The position numbers and the translations under genes were made by a program. From CAWKAV01 sp963847735 (GTDB taxonomy: Bacteria > Desulfobacterota > Desulfuromonadia > Desulfuromonadales > BM103), in the NCBI GenBank assembly GCA_963847735.1, contig CAWKAV010000022.1, positions 272,001 through 336,000 of the forward strand: a DNA stretch of 64,000 nucleotides, read 5' to 3'. Below, piece by piece: positions 16,970 to 25,769 of this stretch; within the stretch, counting starts at the first letter, position 1, and each line of letters starts with the position of its first letter. The notes under the pieces were generated by a model, which worked only from the letters and a program-made list of their open reading frames with translations, made no database searches and was not told the DNA's origin.

Positions 16970-17608
16970 TTACACGACGCTGGCCGCATCATTGATAAAC
17001 AGCTTCACCAGCTCACCGTGATGCTCAAGTCGCAGATCAGCCTGCAGATCTGACCGATACGCCGAGAAAGGCATTCCGGCCGCCCTGGCTGCCGCCTGGT
17101 CCAACTCTGAATCGCCGACAAAGAGAAGCTCGCCGGTCGTACAATTCAGCCGTTTGGCGACCTCATGCAGCATATCGGGTGCAGGTTTGGGATGTTCAAC
17201 ATCTCGGCTGGTGACAACCGTCTGAAAAAGATCGCTCAGCCCAAAATGTTCGAGGATGCCCGGCATACTGGCGCCGCGATTCGTTGCGACCGCCAAAGGG
17301 TAAAAGTTGGCAAGTTGATGCAAGGCCTCCCGCATGCCGGGTTCAGGCTCCATGTAAGGAATAAATTGCCGATAATCGAGTTCTGCAGCCAGAGAAAGAG
17401 CCCTCACAGTACGCTCTTCACCAAGCAGTTGCAAAAAAACATGGGGGCTGGCCGCAGTATGGCAGAGATGAGCTCTGGCATGGTCGGATTCTTCTACCGG
17501 GGCCTCATCAAACAAGCTCAGGATAGCGTTGTAATAAGCCAGGTTGGCTCTGCGGCTTTCGAAGAGCACACCATCACAATCGTAGACAATGCCACGGATG
17601 CCATTCAT
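16970..17608 (-). CDS. HAD-superfamily hydrolase (phosphoglycolate phosphatase-like)
   Basis: This 212-residue HAD phosphatase has motif I YDCDGVLFES (nucleophile and acid Asp), motif II VATNRG, motif III Lys in KPAPDML and motif IV FVGDSELDQAAA. A helical cap lies between motifs I and II. The start at 17608 overlaps the lgt stop codon (ATGA), and the AOR gene follows 22 bases downstream, so lgt, this gene, AOR and the aldolase gene form one run. It probably dephosphorylates a small phosphorylated metabolite. The substrate is unknown; a link to the aldolase/AOR pathway is possible. Confidence 0.88.
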   Translation of the reverse strand: MNGIRGIVYDCDGVLFESRRANLAYYNAILSLFDEAPVEESDHARAHLCHTAASPHVFLQLLGEERTVRALSLAAELDYRQFIPYMEPEPGMREALHQLANFYPLAVATNRGASMPGILEHFGLSDLFQTVVTSRDVEHPKPAPDMLHEVAKRLNCTTGELLFVGDSELDQAAARAAGMPFSAYRSDLQADLRLEHHGELVKLFINDAASVV

Positions 17609-18390
17609 TCTGCAGCCCTCTGTCGAAAAAGATAAAAACACCCGGCCAATCCGAACAGGATCATCGGCAGGGAGAGTAATTGTCCCATGGTTGCGCCAAT
17701 CCATAGAAAACCGAGATGAGCGTCTGGTTGGCGCACGAACTCGACCAGAAAACGGAACAGCCCATAACAGATAAAAAAGCAGAAGAACGGCACTCCTTCG
17801 GGCACTTTTCGGCGGTGCAGGCAATAGAGAATGACGAAAAGAACCAGTCCTTCAAGGATTGCTTCATAAATTTGGCTGGGGTGTCTTGGCAGGGGGCCGC
17901 CGCCAGGGAAAACCATTCCCCATGGCAGATCGGTCACCCTCCCCCACAGCTCTCCGTTGATAAAATTCCCGATCCGGCCAAGTCCGAGACCGATCACCGA
18001 AGAGGTGACCAGGATATCTCCGGTCAGCAGCATCGGCAGTTTTCGACGTCGGCAATAGATCACCACAGCGGTCACGACGCCGAGCAGGCCGCCATGAAAA
18101 CTCATGCCGCCCTGCCATACGGCAAAAATCTCCAAAGGCCGCGAGAGGTACTGCGCAGGATTATAGAACAGGACATAGCCAAGTCGGCCGCCAATGACAA
18201 CACCCAGGACTCCGTAAAAAAGCATATCCGAGATACCATCACTGGTTATGGCAAGATTGCGCAGACGGGACAGATGTCTGATCAGCATAAAAGCTACGCC
18301 AAAACCAAGCAGGTACATCAGTCCGTACCAACGAACTGCAAGTGGCCCTATTTGAAAAATAACCGGGTCAATTTCAGGGAAAGTCATCAT
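17605..18390 (-). CDS. lgt: Prolipoprotein diacylglyceryl transferase
   Basis: This 261-residue inner-membrane enzyme transfers a diacylglyceryl group from phosphatidylglycerol to the lipobox Cys of prolipoproteins, the first lipoprotein maturation step. The Lgt features are clear: WQGGMSFHGGLLG with the essential His, GRIGNFINGELWGRVTDLP (the Lgt signature) and RHPSQIYEAILEG. Seven membrane helices are expected. It overlaps the HAD gene by four bases and follows the pseudouridine synthase gene by 17 bases. Several lipoproteins in this window would be its clients. Confidence 0.97.
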   Translation of the reverse strand: MMTFPEIDPVIFQIGPLAVRWYGLMYLLGFGVAFMLIRHLSRLRNLAITSDGISDMLFYGVLGVVIGGRLGYVLFYNPAQYLSRPLEIFAVWQGGMSFHGGLLGVVTAVVIYCRRRKLPMLLTGDILVTSSVIGLGLGRIGNFINGELWGRVTDLPWGMVFPGGGPLPRHPSQIYEAILEGLVLFVILYCLHRRKVPEGVPFFCFFICYGLFRFLVEFVRQPDAHLGFLWIGATMGQLLSLPMILFGLAGCFYLFRQRAAE

Positions 18391-18407
18391 TTTTGAGTTA
18401 CCATACC

Positions 18408-19367
18408 TTAAACGGCATGACCGTTCAAGGAGCCTCCAACATGCTGCAGGATTCCGGAAAAATCATCTGGCAGAGGTGCCGTAAAAACCATATTCTTACC
18501 GGTCACAGGATGACAAAATGAGAGTTCTCTAGAGTGTAGCAACTGACGGGGAATAACCAACCCATCGATCAATGTGGGGCCACCATAGGCGAGGTCTCCC
18601 AACAAAGGCAGGCAGGCTTCAGAGAAGTGGGCTCTGATCTGGTGAGAGCGGCCGGTTATCAACCGCACCTCGACCAGGCTGACTTGCGCCATAGTCTGCA
18701 GAGTACGATAACGGGTTTCCGCATGTTTCCCTCCCCGCGCGACGGAAACCATCAGGTTGGTTTTGTGGCGGCGCGCCAACTGAGAAGAGAAAAGCCCCTC
18801 TTCCGCCTGCGGATGGCCGGAAATCAGAGCCCAGTAGATCTTATCGACAGTACGGCATCGAAAGGCTTCTGTCATTTTTTTGTGCGCTCTTTGATGTGTC
18901 GAGAACACCATCACCCCCGACGTATCACGATCCAGGCGCTGCACCATGCCTATGCTCGGACGGAGATTGTTGCCTGCCGTTTCGCGCAACAGCTGCTGCA
19001 GCTCAGAATACACCGTCCCCTGATAGCGAGCCGGGGTCGGCTGGGTTGCCATTCCTGGGGGTTTGTCCAGAACGATCATATCCGGATCGCGATACAAAAT
19101 CCGCTTTTTGTCCAGGGTCAGCGTATCCGGAGACTGATCATCGATGAACACTTCGACACGATCACCGGCAAAAACCGGTTGACTGCAACGACTCATCCTT
19201 CGCCCCGAAAGATGAACACCTCCAATATCTATCAGACGTTTGGCAAGGCTACGTGACATGCCCTCGCTGCTCTCAGCCAGATATTGATCAAGACGCAAGC
19301 CGGCAAACTCATTTTTTACCGTAAATCGATGGACACCCGGACGGGAGTATTTCTCTGGATCAGACAT
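18408..19367 (-). CDS. RluA-family pseudouridine synthase
   Basis: This protein of about 319 residues has an N-terminal S4 RNA-binding domain (FAGLRLDQYLAESSEGMSRS) and an RluA-type catalytic domain with the catalytic Asp in VQRLDRDTSGVMVFS. It isomerises specific uridines in rRNA or tRNA to pseudouridine; RluC/RluD-like enzymes have this domain order. The ATG at 19367 is preferred over an in-frame TTG seven codons upstream. The C-terminal VRLITGRSHQIRAHF motif confirms the family. Its target uridine cannot be assigned from sequence. Confidence 0.92.
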   Translation of the reverse strand: MSDPEKYSRPGVHRFTVKNEFAGLRLDQYLAESSEGMSRSLAKRLIDIGGVHLSGRRMSRCSQPVFAGDRVEVFIDDQSPDTLTLDKKRILYRDPDMIVLDKPPGMATQPTPARYQGTVYSELQQLLRETAGNNLRPSIGMVQRLDRDTSGVMVFSTHQRAHKKMTEAFRCRTVDKIYWALISGHPQAEEGLFSSQLARRHKTNLMVSVARGGKHAETRYRTLQTMAQVSLVEVRLITGRSHQIRAHFSEACLPLLGDLAYGGPTLIDGLVIPRQLLHSRELSFCHPVTGKNMVFTAPLPDDFSGILQHVGGSLNGHAV

Positions 19368-19450
19368 GAAAAAATATTCAATCGTCAATCTGGGCGGTGG
19401 CCAGGAGGAATGAATTTGGCAAGAAGTTCAAAAATACACTGTGTCGTCAA

Positions 19451-19478
19451 TTGACAGGACAGTGTCTTATGCTAACAT
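19451..19478 (+). promoter_or_regulatory. Candidate sigma-70 promoter of the 6S RNA
   Basis: TTGACA at 19451-19456 and TAACAT at 19473-19478 are separated by 16 bases. They lie about 30 bases before the start of the 6S RNA closing stem, consistent with a short precursor or slightly longer mature 5' end. The site is also in the divergent region upstream of the pseudouridine synthase gene. Confidence 0.5.
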
Positions 19479-19506
19479 GAGAATTAAGTCCAACCAAGAT
19501 CTTTGA

Positions 19507-19685
19507 CAACCTCTGGAATGTGCGACTTTTTTCTGATTGTGTCGACCAACTGAACCACTTTTTGCCTGGAGTCGGGTTGTGGTGAGCAAGCCCACCCCTG
19601 AGTGGGACGCCTAAAGCACCCATCCTGGGTACCATTCGGATCAACAGGTCCACTCTAAAGGGTTACGTCGATGTTCCGGAGGTTG
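19507..19685 (+). ncRNA. ssrS: 6S RNA
   Basis: About 179 nt fold as a 6S RNA, which binds the sigma-70 RNA polymerase holoenzyme and damps transcription in slow growth. The ends form the closing stem CAACCTCTGGAA with TTCCGGAGGTTG. The region GTGGTGAGCAAGCCC...GTGGGACGCCTAAAGC parallels the conserved E. coli segment GGTTGGTGAGCATGCTCGG...GAGAAGCCTTAAAAC. AAGGGTTACG near the 3' end matches the conserved AAGGGTTACAG. Length fits the family (E. coli 184 nt). The exact 5' and 3' ends are estimates. The long inverted repeat at 19692-19748 follows as terminator. Small open frames overlapping it are not credible genes. Confidence 0.88.
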
Positions 19686-19691
19686 AAATAA

Positions 19692-19748
19692 ATTCATGAA
19701 ACAGGAGAGGCCCCGTTTTCTGAACGGGGCCTCTCCTGTTTCATGAAT
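19692..19748. terminator. Shared long inverted-repeat terminator between ssrS and ihfB
   Basis: Two perfect 26-bp arms (beginning ATTCATGAAACAGGAGAGG and ending with its complement) flank the 5-base loop TTCTG. The structure lies 7 bases after the 6S RNA (+) and 22 bases after the ihfB stop (-). Both sides carry only AT-rich, imperfect U tracts. It can serve both convergent transcripts. Confidence 0.8.
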
Positions 19749-19770
19749 AACACCTGAAGCCCGAGTTATT

Positions 19771-20052
19771 TCAGGGCACGTTAACCCGCTCACGCAACTC
19801 TTTGCCAGTTTTGAAAAAGGGCGTTTTTTTGGCTGTGATCCGCACAATATCGCCACTTTTCGGATTCCTTGCTTCTCGAGCGTCGCGCTCGCGGACGGTA
19901 AAAGAACCGAACCCGCGTATCTCAACACGGTCACCCCCGATAAGAGCCTGACCTATGGTGTCAAAGATCGAATTAACAATCAGTTCGGCTTCCCGCTTGT
20001 TGAGTACTTCATTGTCAGATGTCAGCTGTTCAATCAGTTCACTTTTCGTCAT
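19771..20052 (-). CDS. ihfB: Integration host factor beta-type subunit
   Basis: This 93-residue DNA-bending protein of the HU/IHF family has the start MTKSELIEQLTSDNEVLNKR, the beta-arm region VEIRGFGSFTVRERDAREAR and the DNA-intercalating RNPKSGDIVRI arm tip. IHF-beta rather than HU is favoured by the sequence and by its position beside rpsA, the classical rpsA-ihfB neighbourhood, here with sppA between. A strong TAGGAGG ribosome-binding site precedes the ATG at 20052. The stop is followed by the shared terminator with 6S RNA. Confidence 0.88.
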   Translation of the reverse strand: MTKSELIEQLTSDNEVLNKREAELIVNSIFDTIGQALIGGDRVEIRGFGSFTVRERDAREARNPKSGDIVRITAKKTPFFKTGKELRERVNVP

Positions 20053-20062
20053 AACAGACCTC

Positions 20063-20953
20063 CTAATTAAATCCTGGCCAAAGATATTGCAAACCAACTG
20101 TGCGTTGCTTCTGCAAAGCAAACTGAAGTCGGTTTAAACTTTCCTCAATAAACAAATCAATAAATCCAGGTTTTTTGCTCGGCGGATAGACGACATTTGG
20201 TTCACCGTCAATACCCGCCAGTTCTGCAGCACGCAGAATGGCAACCTCGAGGTTTCCCATCCTGTCGACCAATCCCAATTGCATCGCCCTGTGACCGGAG
20301 AAAATACGACCGTCGGCAATGGAAGCGACGAGCGCTTCGTCCATCTGACGACCGGCAGCAACCGAAGCGACAAACTGACTATGCACATCATCAATCAGGT
20401 TCTGCAGGATCTCCCGTTCTGCAGCAGTCATTTGCCGTGTCGGCGAACCGATGTCCTTAAACTCGCCACTTTTAACAACAACACTGCTCAAGCCAATCTT
20501 GTCCAGAAGTTCCTGAAAATTGGCAAATTCCATGATGACGCCGATACTACCGGTAATCGTTCCGGGATTGGCAATGATCTCTCGAGCCGCAGCCGCAATA
20601 TAGTAACCACCTGATGCCGCAACAGACCCCATCGAAACCACAACAGGCTTTACTGCATCAAAAGCCTTGACCTCATCATGAATCTCCTGCGAAGGACCGA
20701 CTCCCCCTCCGGGAGAATCGATCCGCAGCACAAGCGCCTTGACGTTGTCATTATCACGAAAATCATGCAGCTGCTCGATAATCTGCCTTGAGTCGACAAT
20801 CGGGCCAAACACTTCAATGACACCAATTTTTTCGCCAAGAGCAAAGTTAGCCGGTCGCCCCATGAAGCTGGCCACAGCTACGGCCAAAACCAGGAAGAAG
20901 ACAAATATACCCGACAACAGCAGTGAGGCTAGCAAGAACGGTCTTTTCTTCAA
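20063..20953 (-). CDS. sppA: Signal peptide peptidase, SppA type
   Basis: This 296-residue membrane-anchored serine protease cleaves released signal peptides. An N-terminal membrane helix is followed by a ClpP-like fold with LRIDSPGGGVGPSQEIHDEV, the nucleophile Ser in SVAASGGYYIA and the general-base Lys in KSGEFKDIGSP; TGSIGVIM is also conserved. It is the short, single-domain form. The start at 20953 is a TTG, since no ATG or GTG lies between it and an upstream stop. The rpsA terminator lies just upstream, so expression needs readthrough or its own promoter. Confidence 0.93.
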   Translation of the reverse strand: MKKRPFLLASLLLSGIFVFFLVLAVAVASFMGRPANFALGEKIGVIEVFGPIVDSRQIIEQLHDFRDNDNVKALVLRIDSPGGGVGPSQEIHDEVKAFDAVKPVVVSMGSVAASGGYYIAAAAREIIANPGTITGSIGVIMEFANFQELLDKIGLSSVVVKSGEFKDIGSPTRQMTAAEREILQNLIDDVHSQFVASVAAGRQMDEALVASIADGRIFSGHRAMQLGLVDRMGNLEVAILRAAELAGIDGEPNVVYPPSKKPGFIDLFIEESLNRLQFALQKQRTVGLQYLWPGFN

Positions 20954-20973
20954 TGGTTTCTCGATGAACTCTC

Positions 20974-21010
20974 AAAAAAAAGCGCGTTTCCATTCTGGTT
21001 GGAAACGCGC
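20974..21010 (-). terminator. Rho-independent terminator after rpsA
   Basis: On the minus strand GCGCGTTTCC and GGAAACGCGC form a perfect 10-bp stem with a 9-base loop, followed by a run of eight T. It starts 19 bases after the rpsA stop codon and precedes sppA. Confidence 0.92.
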
Positions 21011-21028
21011 TGCAGGTTGTTTATAAAA

Positions 21029-22750
21029 TTATTCGGCAGACTCCTCGCCGCTGCGATTCATAGCCCCCTGTAAAAGAGCGCCCAAGTTCGAGGTGGCCTG
21101 CTTTTGAGCCCCGAGGAAATCCTGAACAACAGCTTTCTCCTTGTGATGAGTCAACTGCTTGACAGAAAGCGCAATCTTGCGATCCACAACATCGACACTC
21201 AGGACTGCGGCCTCAAATTCATCGCCAACCTTGGCAAAGTCTTTGGGACTGTCCACTTTTTCCTGGCTGAGCTCGGACACATGAATCAAGCCTTCGATAC
21301 CTTCCTCAATCTCGAGGAAAACACCAAAGTCGGTCACTGAGGTCGCCTTGCCACGCACGATGGAACCGGGCGCATACTTGACAGGAATCGCTTCCCACGG
21401 GTCAGAAGTCAACTGTTTGAGACCAAGGGAAAAGCGTTCGTTTTCACGATCGATATTCAGAACGACAGATTTAACCGTATCACCCTTCTTGAACATTTCG
21501 GATGGATGCTTGATGCGCTTGGTCCAGGACAGGTCTGAGATGTGAACCAGACCGTCAATCCCCTCATCGACTCCTACGAAGACACCGAAATCGGTAAGAT
21601 TCTTGACCTGACCCTCGATGATGGTGCCAACCGGAAATTTCTCGCCAATCACTTCCCATGGATTTGCTTCAATCTGTTTGAGACCAAGCGAGATGCGCCG
21701 GTTCGGGATATCCAGAGCCAGAACAACAGTCTCGACTTCATCGCCCACAGTAAGAAGTTTATTGGGATGCTTGATGCGCTTGGTCCAGCTCATTTCGGAG
21801 ACGTGGATCAGGCCCTCGACACCATCTTCCAACTCGACAAATGCACCGTAGTCGGTCAGGCTGACAACCTTGCCCTGAACCTTGGCACCAACCGGGTAAC
21901 CCTGTTCGACTTCCAGCCAGGGATCAGGCGTGATCTGCTTCAGGCCGAGCGAAACGCGCTCGCGCTCACGGTCATATTTAAGAATCTTGACCATGATCTT
22001 TTCACCGACAGTCAGCACATCGGAAGGATGGTTAACCCGTCCCCAGGACATGTCCGTGATGTGCAGCAGACCATCGATGCCACCCAGATCAATAAATGAA
22101 CCGTAGTCAGTCAGATTCTTGACGATACCCTCAACCACTTGCCCTTCGGTAAGAGTTTCGAGGGTGTCGGAACGCATGTTCTCACGCTGCTCCTCGAGGA
22201 GAACGCGGCGGGAGAGCACGATATTGCCACGTCGTTTGTTCAGCTTGATAATCTTGAAATCAAAGCTCGCTCCAAGCAGTTTCTCAAGGTTACGGACCGG
22301 GCGAAGATCAACCTGGGAGCCGGGCAAAAAGGCATTGATGCCGATATCGACCGTCAGGCCGCCTTTGATGCGCCCGATGATCTTGCCTTCGACAACAGCA
22401 CCCTCTTCGAGGGATCCCCAGATCTTCTGGCGATCAGCTTTTTCTTTGGAAAGCCCGATCAGGCCACTCTCGTTCTCGCGCCGTTCAAAGAGGACATCCA
22501 CAACATCACCAACCTTGACATTGATGTTGCCTTCTTCATCTTTGAATTCTGCGAGAGGAATGACTCCTTCTGATTTGTAGCCAACATCGACAACCACGGT
22601 GTCATCATTGACCTGAACAATTGTCCCCCGGACAACATCGCCGGGAACGTGCAGTTCCTGCATGCTACTCTCGAACAAGGATGCAAAATCCTGTTCGTCC
22701 ATTTCCATCTCTTCTGTTTCGTCGTTGATTTTGTCGTTACTTTCAACCAT
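21029..22750 (-). CDS. rpsA: 30S ribosomal protein S1
   Basis: This 573-residue protein has six S1 (OB-fold) RNA-binding repeats. Repeats 3-6 carry the classic forms VVEGIVKNLTDYGSFIDLGG, GLLHITDMSWGRVNHPSDV and HVSEMSWTKRIKHPNKLLTV. It helps mRNA bind the small subunit during initiation. The acidic N-terminus (DETEEMEMDEQDFASLFESS) is common in deltaproteobacterial S1. The length matches the full six-repeat form. It lies downstream of ispH and cmk, as in many proteobacteria, and ends at a strong terminator. Confidence 0.97.
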   Translation of the reverse strand: MVESNDKINDETEEMEMDEQDFASLFESSMQELHVPGDVVRGTIVQVNDDTVVVDVGYKSEGVIPLAEFKDEEGNINVKVGDVVDVLFERRENESGLIGLSKEKADRQKIWGSLEEGAVVEGKIIGRIKGGLTVDIGINAFLPGSQVDLRPVRNLEKLLGASFDFKIIKLNKRRGNIVLSRRVLLEEQRENMRSDTLETLTEGQVVEGIVKNLTDYGSFIDLGGIDGLLHITDMSWGRVNHPSDVLTVGEKIMVKILKYDRERERVSLGLKQITPDPWLEVEQGYPVGAKVQGKVVSLTDYGAFVELEDGVEGLIHVSEMSWTKRIKHPNKLLTVGDEVETVVLALDIPNRRISLGLKQIEANPWEVIGEKFPVGTIIEGQVKNLTDFGVFVGVDEGIDGLVHISDLSWTKRIKHPSEMFKKGDTVKSVVLNIDRENERFSLGLKQLTSDPWEAIPVKYAPGSIVRGKATSVTDFGVFLEIEEGIEGLIHVSELSQEKVDSPKDFAKVGDEFEAAVLSVDVVDRKIALSVKQLTHHKEKAVVQDFLGAQKQATSNLGALLQGAMNRSGEESAE

Positions 22751-22850
22751 TCACTCTTTACCCCCTAACAATTTCCGCCGTAAAAACGGTGGTATGGCTC
22801 TTAGGCCATGGTCGGCGAAGATATCATAAGCTCTTCTGAAACTCAAACTT

Positions 22851-23690
22851 TTATTTTCCCAACTCGGAGATCTTCGCAACGACTTCGTCAATCAGCCAGC
22901 GAGGCGTCGATGCACCCGCGGTGACACCAACTTTCGTCACGCCTGAAAACCAGTCCGGCAGGATCTCTTCCGTCGTTTCAATGTGCCAGGTCTGTGGCTG
23001 AATCTCACGGCAAATCCTTGCCAGACGTGAAGTGTTTGCACTGGCCTGGCCACCGATGACAAACATCAGATCGACAGATCTGGCAATTTCCCGAGCCTCG
23101 TTCTGACGTACTGACGTTGCGTCACAGATCGTGTTAAAAACCCGCAACTCCTGACTTTTGGCAAGGCAGACATCCATGATGTCTTTGAGATTTTCATAAA
23201 GCTGGGTGGTTTGCGCTACAATGCCGACCTTCTTCATGCGCGGCAGAATGGCCGCCTGCTGTGCGTCGGCAACCACATGCACCACAGCTTCGCCGGAATA
23301 CGAGACAATCCCCTGAACTTCGGGATGCTCAACCTCACCGACAATAACAACCGTGTAGCCTTCCTCGCTTAACCTGGCCGCATACTCCTGGGCTTTTTTG
23401 ACAAACGGGCAGGTTGCATCGACAATTGTCAGGTTTTTCTCCTGAATTTTGTTCATTTCTTCGGAGGTGACACCGTGAGAACGGATAATGACGGAACCCG
23501 GCGGGATATCTTCTACTTTGGAGACCACCTTGACACCCTGCTCTGCCAACCCCTTGACAACCTGCGGCGAGTGAATCACCGGCCCGAGCGAACAGATATG
23601 TTCATATTCGGCAGCGGCCTCAAAAGCCATCTGGGTGGCACGCCTGACGCCGAAACAAAAGCCGGCACTTTTGGCAAGCACAATTTCCAT
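22851..23690 (-). CDS. ispH: 4-hydroxy-3-methylbut-2-enyl diphosphate reductase
   Basis: This 279-residue iron-sulfur enzyme catalyses the last step of the MEP isoprenoid pathway, making IPP and DMAPP from HMBPP. The three cluster Cys are in AGFCFGVRR, VDATCPFVKK and FNTICDATSVRQ. The family active-site motifs HPEVQGIVSYS and the late GASTPRWLIDEV are present. The start lies within a few bases of the cmk stop; ATG codons at 23693 and 23690 are adjacent and either may be used, and no clear ribosome-binding site is seen, so translational coupling to cmk is likely. Confidence 0.95.
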   Translation of the reverse strand: MEIVLAKSAGFCFGVRRATQMAFEAAAEYEHICSLGPVIHSPQVVKGLAEQGVKVVSKVEDIPPGSVIIRSHGVTSEEMNKIQEKNLTIVDATCPFVKKAQEYAARLSEEGYTVVIVGEVEHPEVQGIVSYSGEAVVHVVADAQQAAILPRMKKVGIVAQTTQLYENLKDIMDVCLAKSQELRVFNTICDATSVRQNEAREIARSVDLMFVIGGQASANTSRLARICREIQPQTWHIETTEEILPDWFSGVTKVGVTAGASTPRWLIDEVVAKISELGK

Positions 23691-23694
23691 CATT

Positions 23695-24390
23695 TCAACC
23701 CGGCAGGTTCTGCTCACCGGAATTGCGGCACGCGGCGACTTCGGCGAACATGCGTCCGAGGACCTGTGAAATATCCAGACCCGTGGTATCAATAACCACG
23801 GCGTCCTCGGCTTTTTTCAAGGGTGAAACCATCCGGTTGACGTCTGCTACATCACGCGCTTCCACATCAGCAATTGTCCGGGCCAGATCAATGTCAACGC
23901 CCTGCGCCTGAAGTTCCAGGAAGCGTCTTTGGCCACGCACTTCCGCCGTCGCCTTGAGAAAAAATTTGACATCGGCATGAGGGAAAACAACCGTGCCGAT
24001 ATCCCGGCCCTCCAGAACGACGCCACCATCGACTCCGAGTGCGCGCTGTCTGGCAACCATCGCCTGTCGAACCTCAGGACAGGCCGCAATCGCTGCTGTC
24101 AGCAGGCTGATTTCCGGCCTGCGAATTTCTGACGAGACATTTTCACCGTTCAACAGAACGAGTTCTTCGCCATTGTCGCGCACAAACTCAATAGCAATCT
24201 CATCACAAAGCTGACGCAAAGCGTCGTGGTCACGGGCATCAATCCCCCGGCGGGCAGCGGCCAGGGCCACGCAACGATACATCGCTCCCGTATCCAGATT
24301 GAGATAACCCAGTTCATGAGACAGGATTTTGCTCAGAGTGCTTTTACCAACCCCGGAAGGGCCATCTATGGCAATGATCAGGTTTTTCAT
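23695..24390 (-). CDS. cmk: Cytidylate kinase
   Basis: This 231-residue P-loop kinase phosphorylates CMP and dCMP to the diphosphates. Walker A is IDGPSGVGKSTLSKIL, the CMP-site residues are in LDTGAMYRCVALAA, and the ARDVADVNRMVSPL and VVIDTTGLDISQV segments are typical of Cmk. The ATG at 24390 overlaps the aroA stop (ATGA), indicating coupled translation. The order aroA-cmk-ispH-rpsA is frequent in this lineage. Confidence 0.96.
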   Translation of the reverse strand: MKNLIIAIDGPSGVGKSTLSKILSHELGYLNLDTGAMYRCVALAAARRGIDARDHDALRQLCDEIAIEFVRDNGEELVLLNGENVSSEIRRPEISLLTAAIAACPEVRQAMVARQRALGVDGGVVLEGRDIGTVVFPHADVKFFLKATAEVRGQRRFLELQAQGVDIDLARTIADVEARDVADVNRMVSPLKKAEDAVVIDTTGLDISQVLGRMFAEVAACRNSGEQNLPG

Positions 24391-25697
24391 AAGGAGTGAC
24401 TTATTTCCCCGAGAAGTTCCCAGAAGCCAGGGAACGAAGTCTCCGTGCATGCGGCATCTTCAATCTTGACATCAGCCCGCGCAGAAAGTGCTGCGATCGC
24501 CATGCTCATGGCAATACGATGATCACCATGTGAAGAAACCATGCCGCCGTTGAGCTGCTCAACACCGTTAATTAACATGCCATCAGGACGAGCTTCGACC
24601 CGTCCGCCGAGTTTACCCAGTTCGCTTACCATGGCAGCAATGCGGTCCGTTTCCTTGACACGCAATTCCTCAGCATCACGAATGGTCGTGGTTCCTTCCG
24701 CCAGAGCAGCGGCAACGCTGATCACAGGGAATTCATCAATCGCGCGCGGCACCATATCTCCACCGATTTCAATGCCCTTGAGGCGGCTGTGTCTGACCAG
24801 GACGTCTGCGACCGGTTCGCCTGATTGCTCTCTGATATCAAGGAGTTCGAGCTGCCCCCCCATAGCCGTCAGGATATCAATGACCCCACTGCGGGTCGGA
24901 TTGATACCGACGTTACGAATCATCAGTTCCGCTCCGGGAGTAATCAGGCCGGCAACCATGAAAAATGCCGCCGAAGAGATATCTCCCGGAACAATCACAT
25001 CCCGGGCCACCAGCCGCGGCCGGCCGGTCAGGCTGACTCCGCCCGTAAAAGGACGCACATCGGCACCGAAATGGGCCAGCATGCGCTCACTGTGATCGCG
25101 CGACAGATGCGGTTCGGTAACCTGCGTCTGCCCTTCAATAGAAAGACCGGCCAACAGCACAGCCGACTTGACCTGGGCACTCGACACCGGCGAAGCATAA
25201 CTGATCGGCTTGAGACGCCCCCCCTGGATCGCCAGGGGAGCCCGCTCGCCGCCATTTCGCCCCCAGATACGGGCTCCCATGGCGACCAGCGGTGTCACCA
25301 CTCTCTTCATCGGTCTGCGCCGCAGGTACTTGTCGCCGGTCAGCACGGAGAAGAAATTCTGGCCAGCGAGCAATCCCGACATCAAGCGCATGGTTGTGCC
25401 GGAATTGCCGCAATCAAGGACATCGCCGGGTTCGGCAAGGCCGTCCAGACCGACGCCCTCTATCTCGAGAGCATTCGGACCTGTCTGACGGATGGAAACC
25501 CCCATGGCTTCGAAGGCTTTCCAGGTTGAAAAGTTATCTTCGCCCATCAGGAAGCCCCGCACCCTGGTCGTGCCTTCAGCCAGAGAACCAAGCATGATCG
25601 ATCGGTGAGAAATGGATTTATCGCCGGGGACAGAGACTTCACCACGCAGGGAGTTTGTCGGTGTTACAGTTCTACTTTGAAAGGTATTATCACTCAT
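24387..25697 (-). CDS. aroA: 3-phosphoshikimate 1-carboxyvinyltransferase (EPSP synthase)
   Basis: This 436-residue enzyme makes EPSP from shikimate-3-phosphate and PEP in the chorismate pathway. Characteristic motifs are VPGDKSISHRSIML, LDCGNSGTTMRLMSGLL, DKYLRRRPMKRV, ELRVKETDRIAAM and SHGDHRIAMSM. The length and two-domain layout are normal. It lies in the run pheA, tyrA, aroA, so aromatic amino acid synthesis genes are grouped ahead of cmk. Confidence 0.97.
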   Translation of the reverse strand: MSDNTFQSRTVTPTNSLRGEVSVPGDKSISHRSIMLGSLAEGTTRVRGFLMGEDNFSTWKAFEAMGVSIRQTGPNALEIEGVGLDGLAEPGDVLDCGNSGTTMRLMSGLLAGQNFFSVLTGDKYLRRRPMKRVVTPLVAMGARIWGRNGGERAPLAIQGGRLKPISYASPVSSAQVKSAVLLAGLSIEGQTQVTEPHLSRDHSERMLAHFGADVRPFTGGVSLTGRPRLVARDVIVPGDISSAAFFMVAGLITPGAELMIRNVGINPTRSGVIDILTAMGGQLELLDIREQSGEPVADVLVRHSRLKGIEIGGDMVPRAIDEFPVISVAAALAEGTTTIRDAEELRVKETDRIAAMVSELGKLGGRVEARPDGMLINGVEQLNGGMVSSHGDHRIAMSMAIAALSARADVKIEDAACTETSFPGFWELLGEISHSL

Positions 25698-25769
25698 TAG
25701 GCTTGTGTCTTATTGTTTGAGGTTCTCATGTTTTTCCACGCTTCGCGTACCTCGTACCGCTTGCCATTT

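Noticed and set aside
19447..19934. Small minus-strand open frames overlapping the 6S RNA and terminator
   Set aside because: Their translations are low in family-like features and the sequence is explained by the 6S RNA fold and the inverted repeat.
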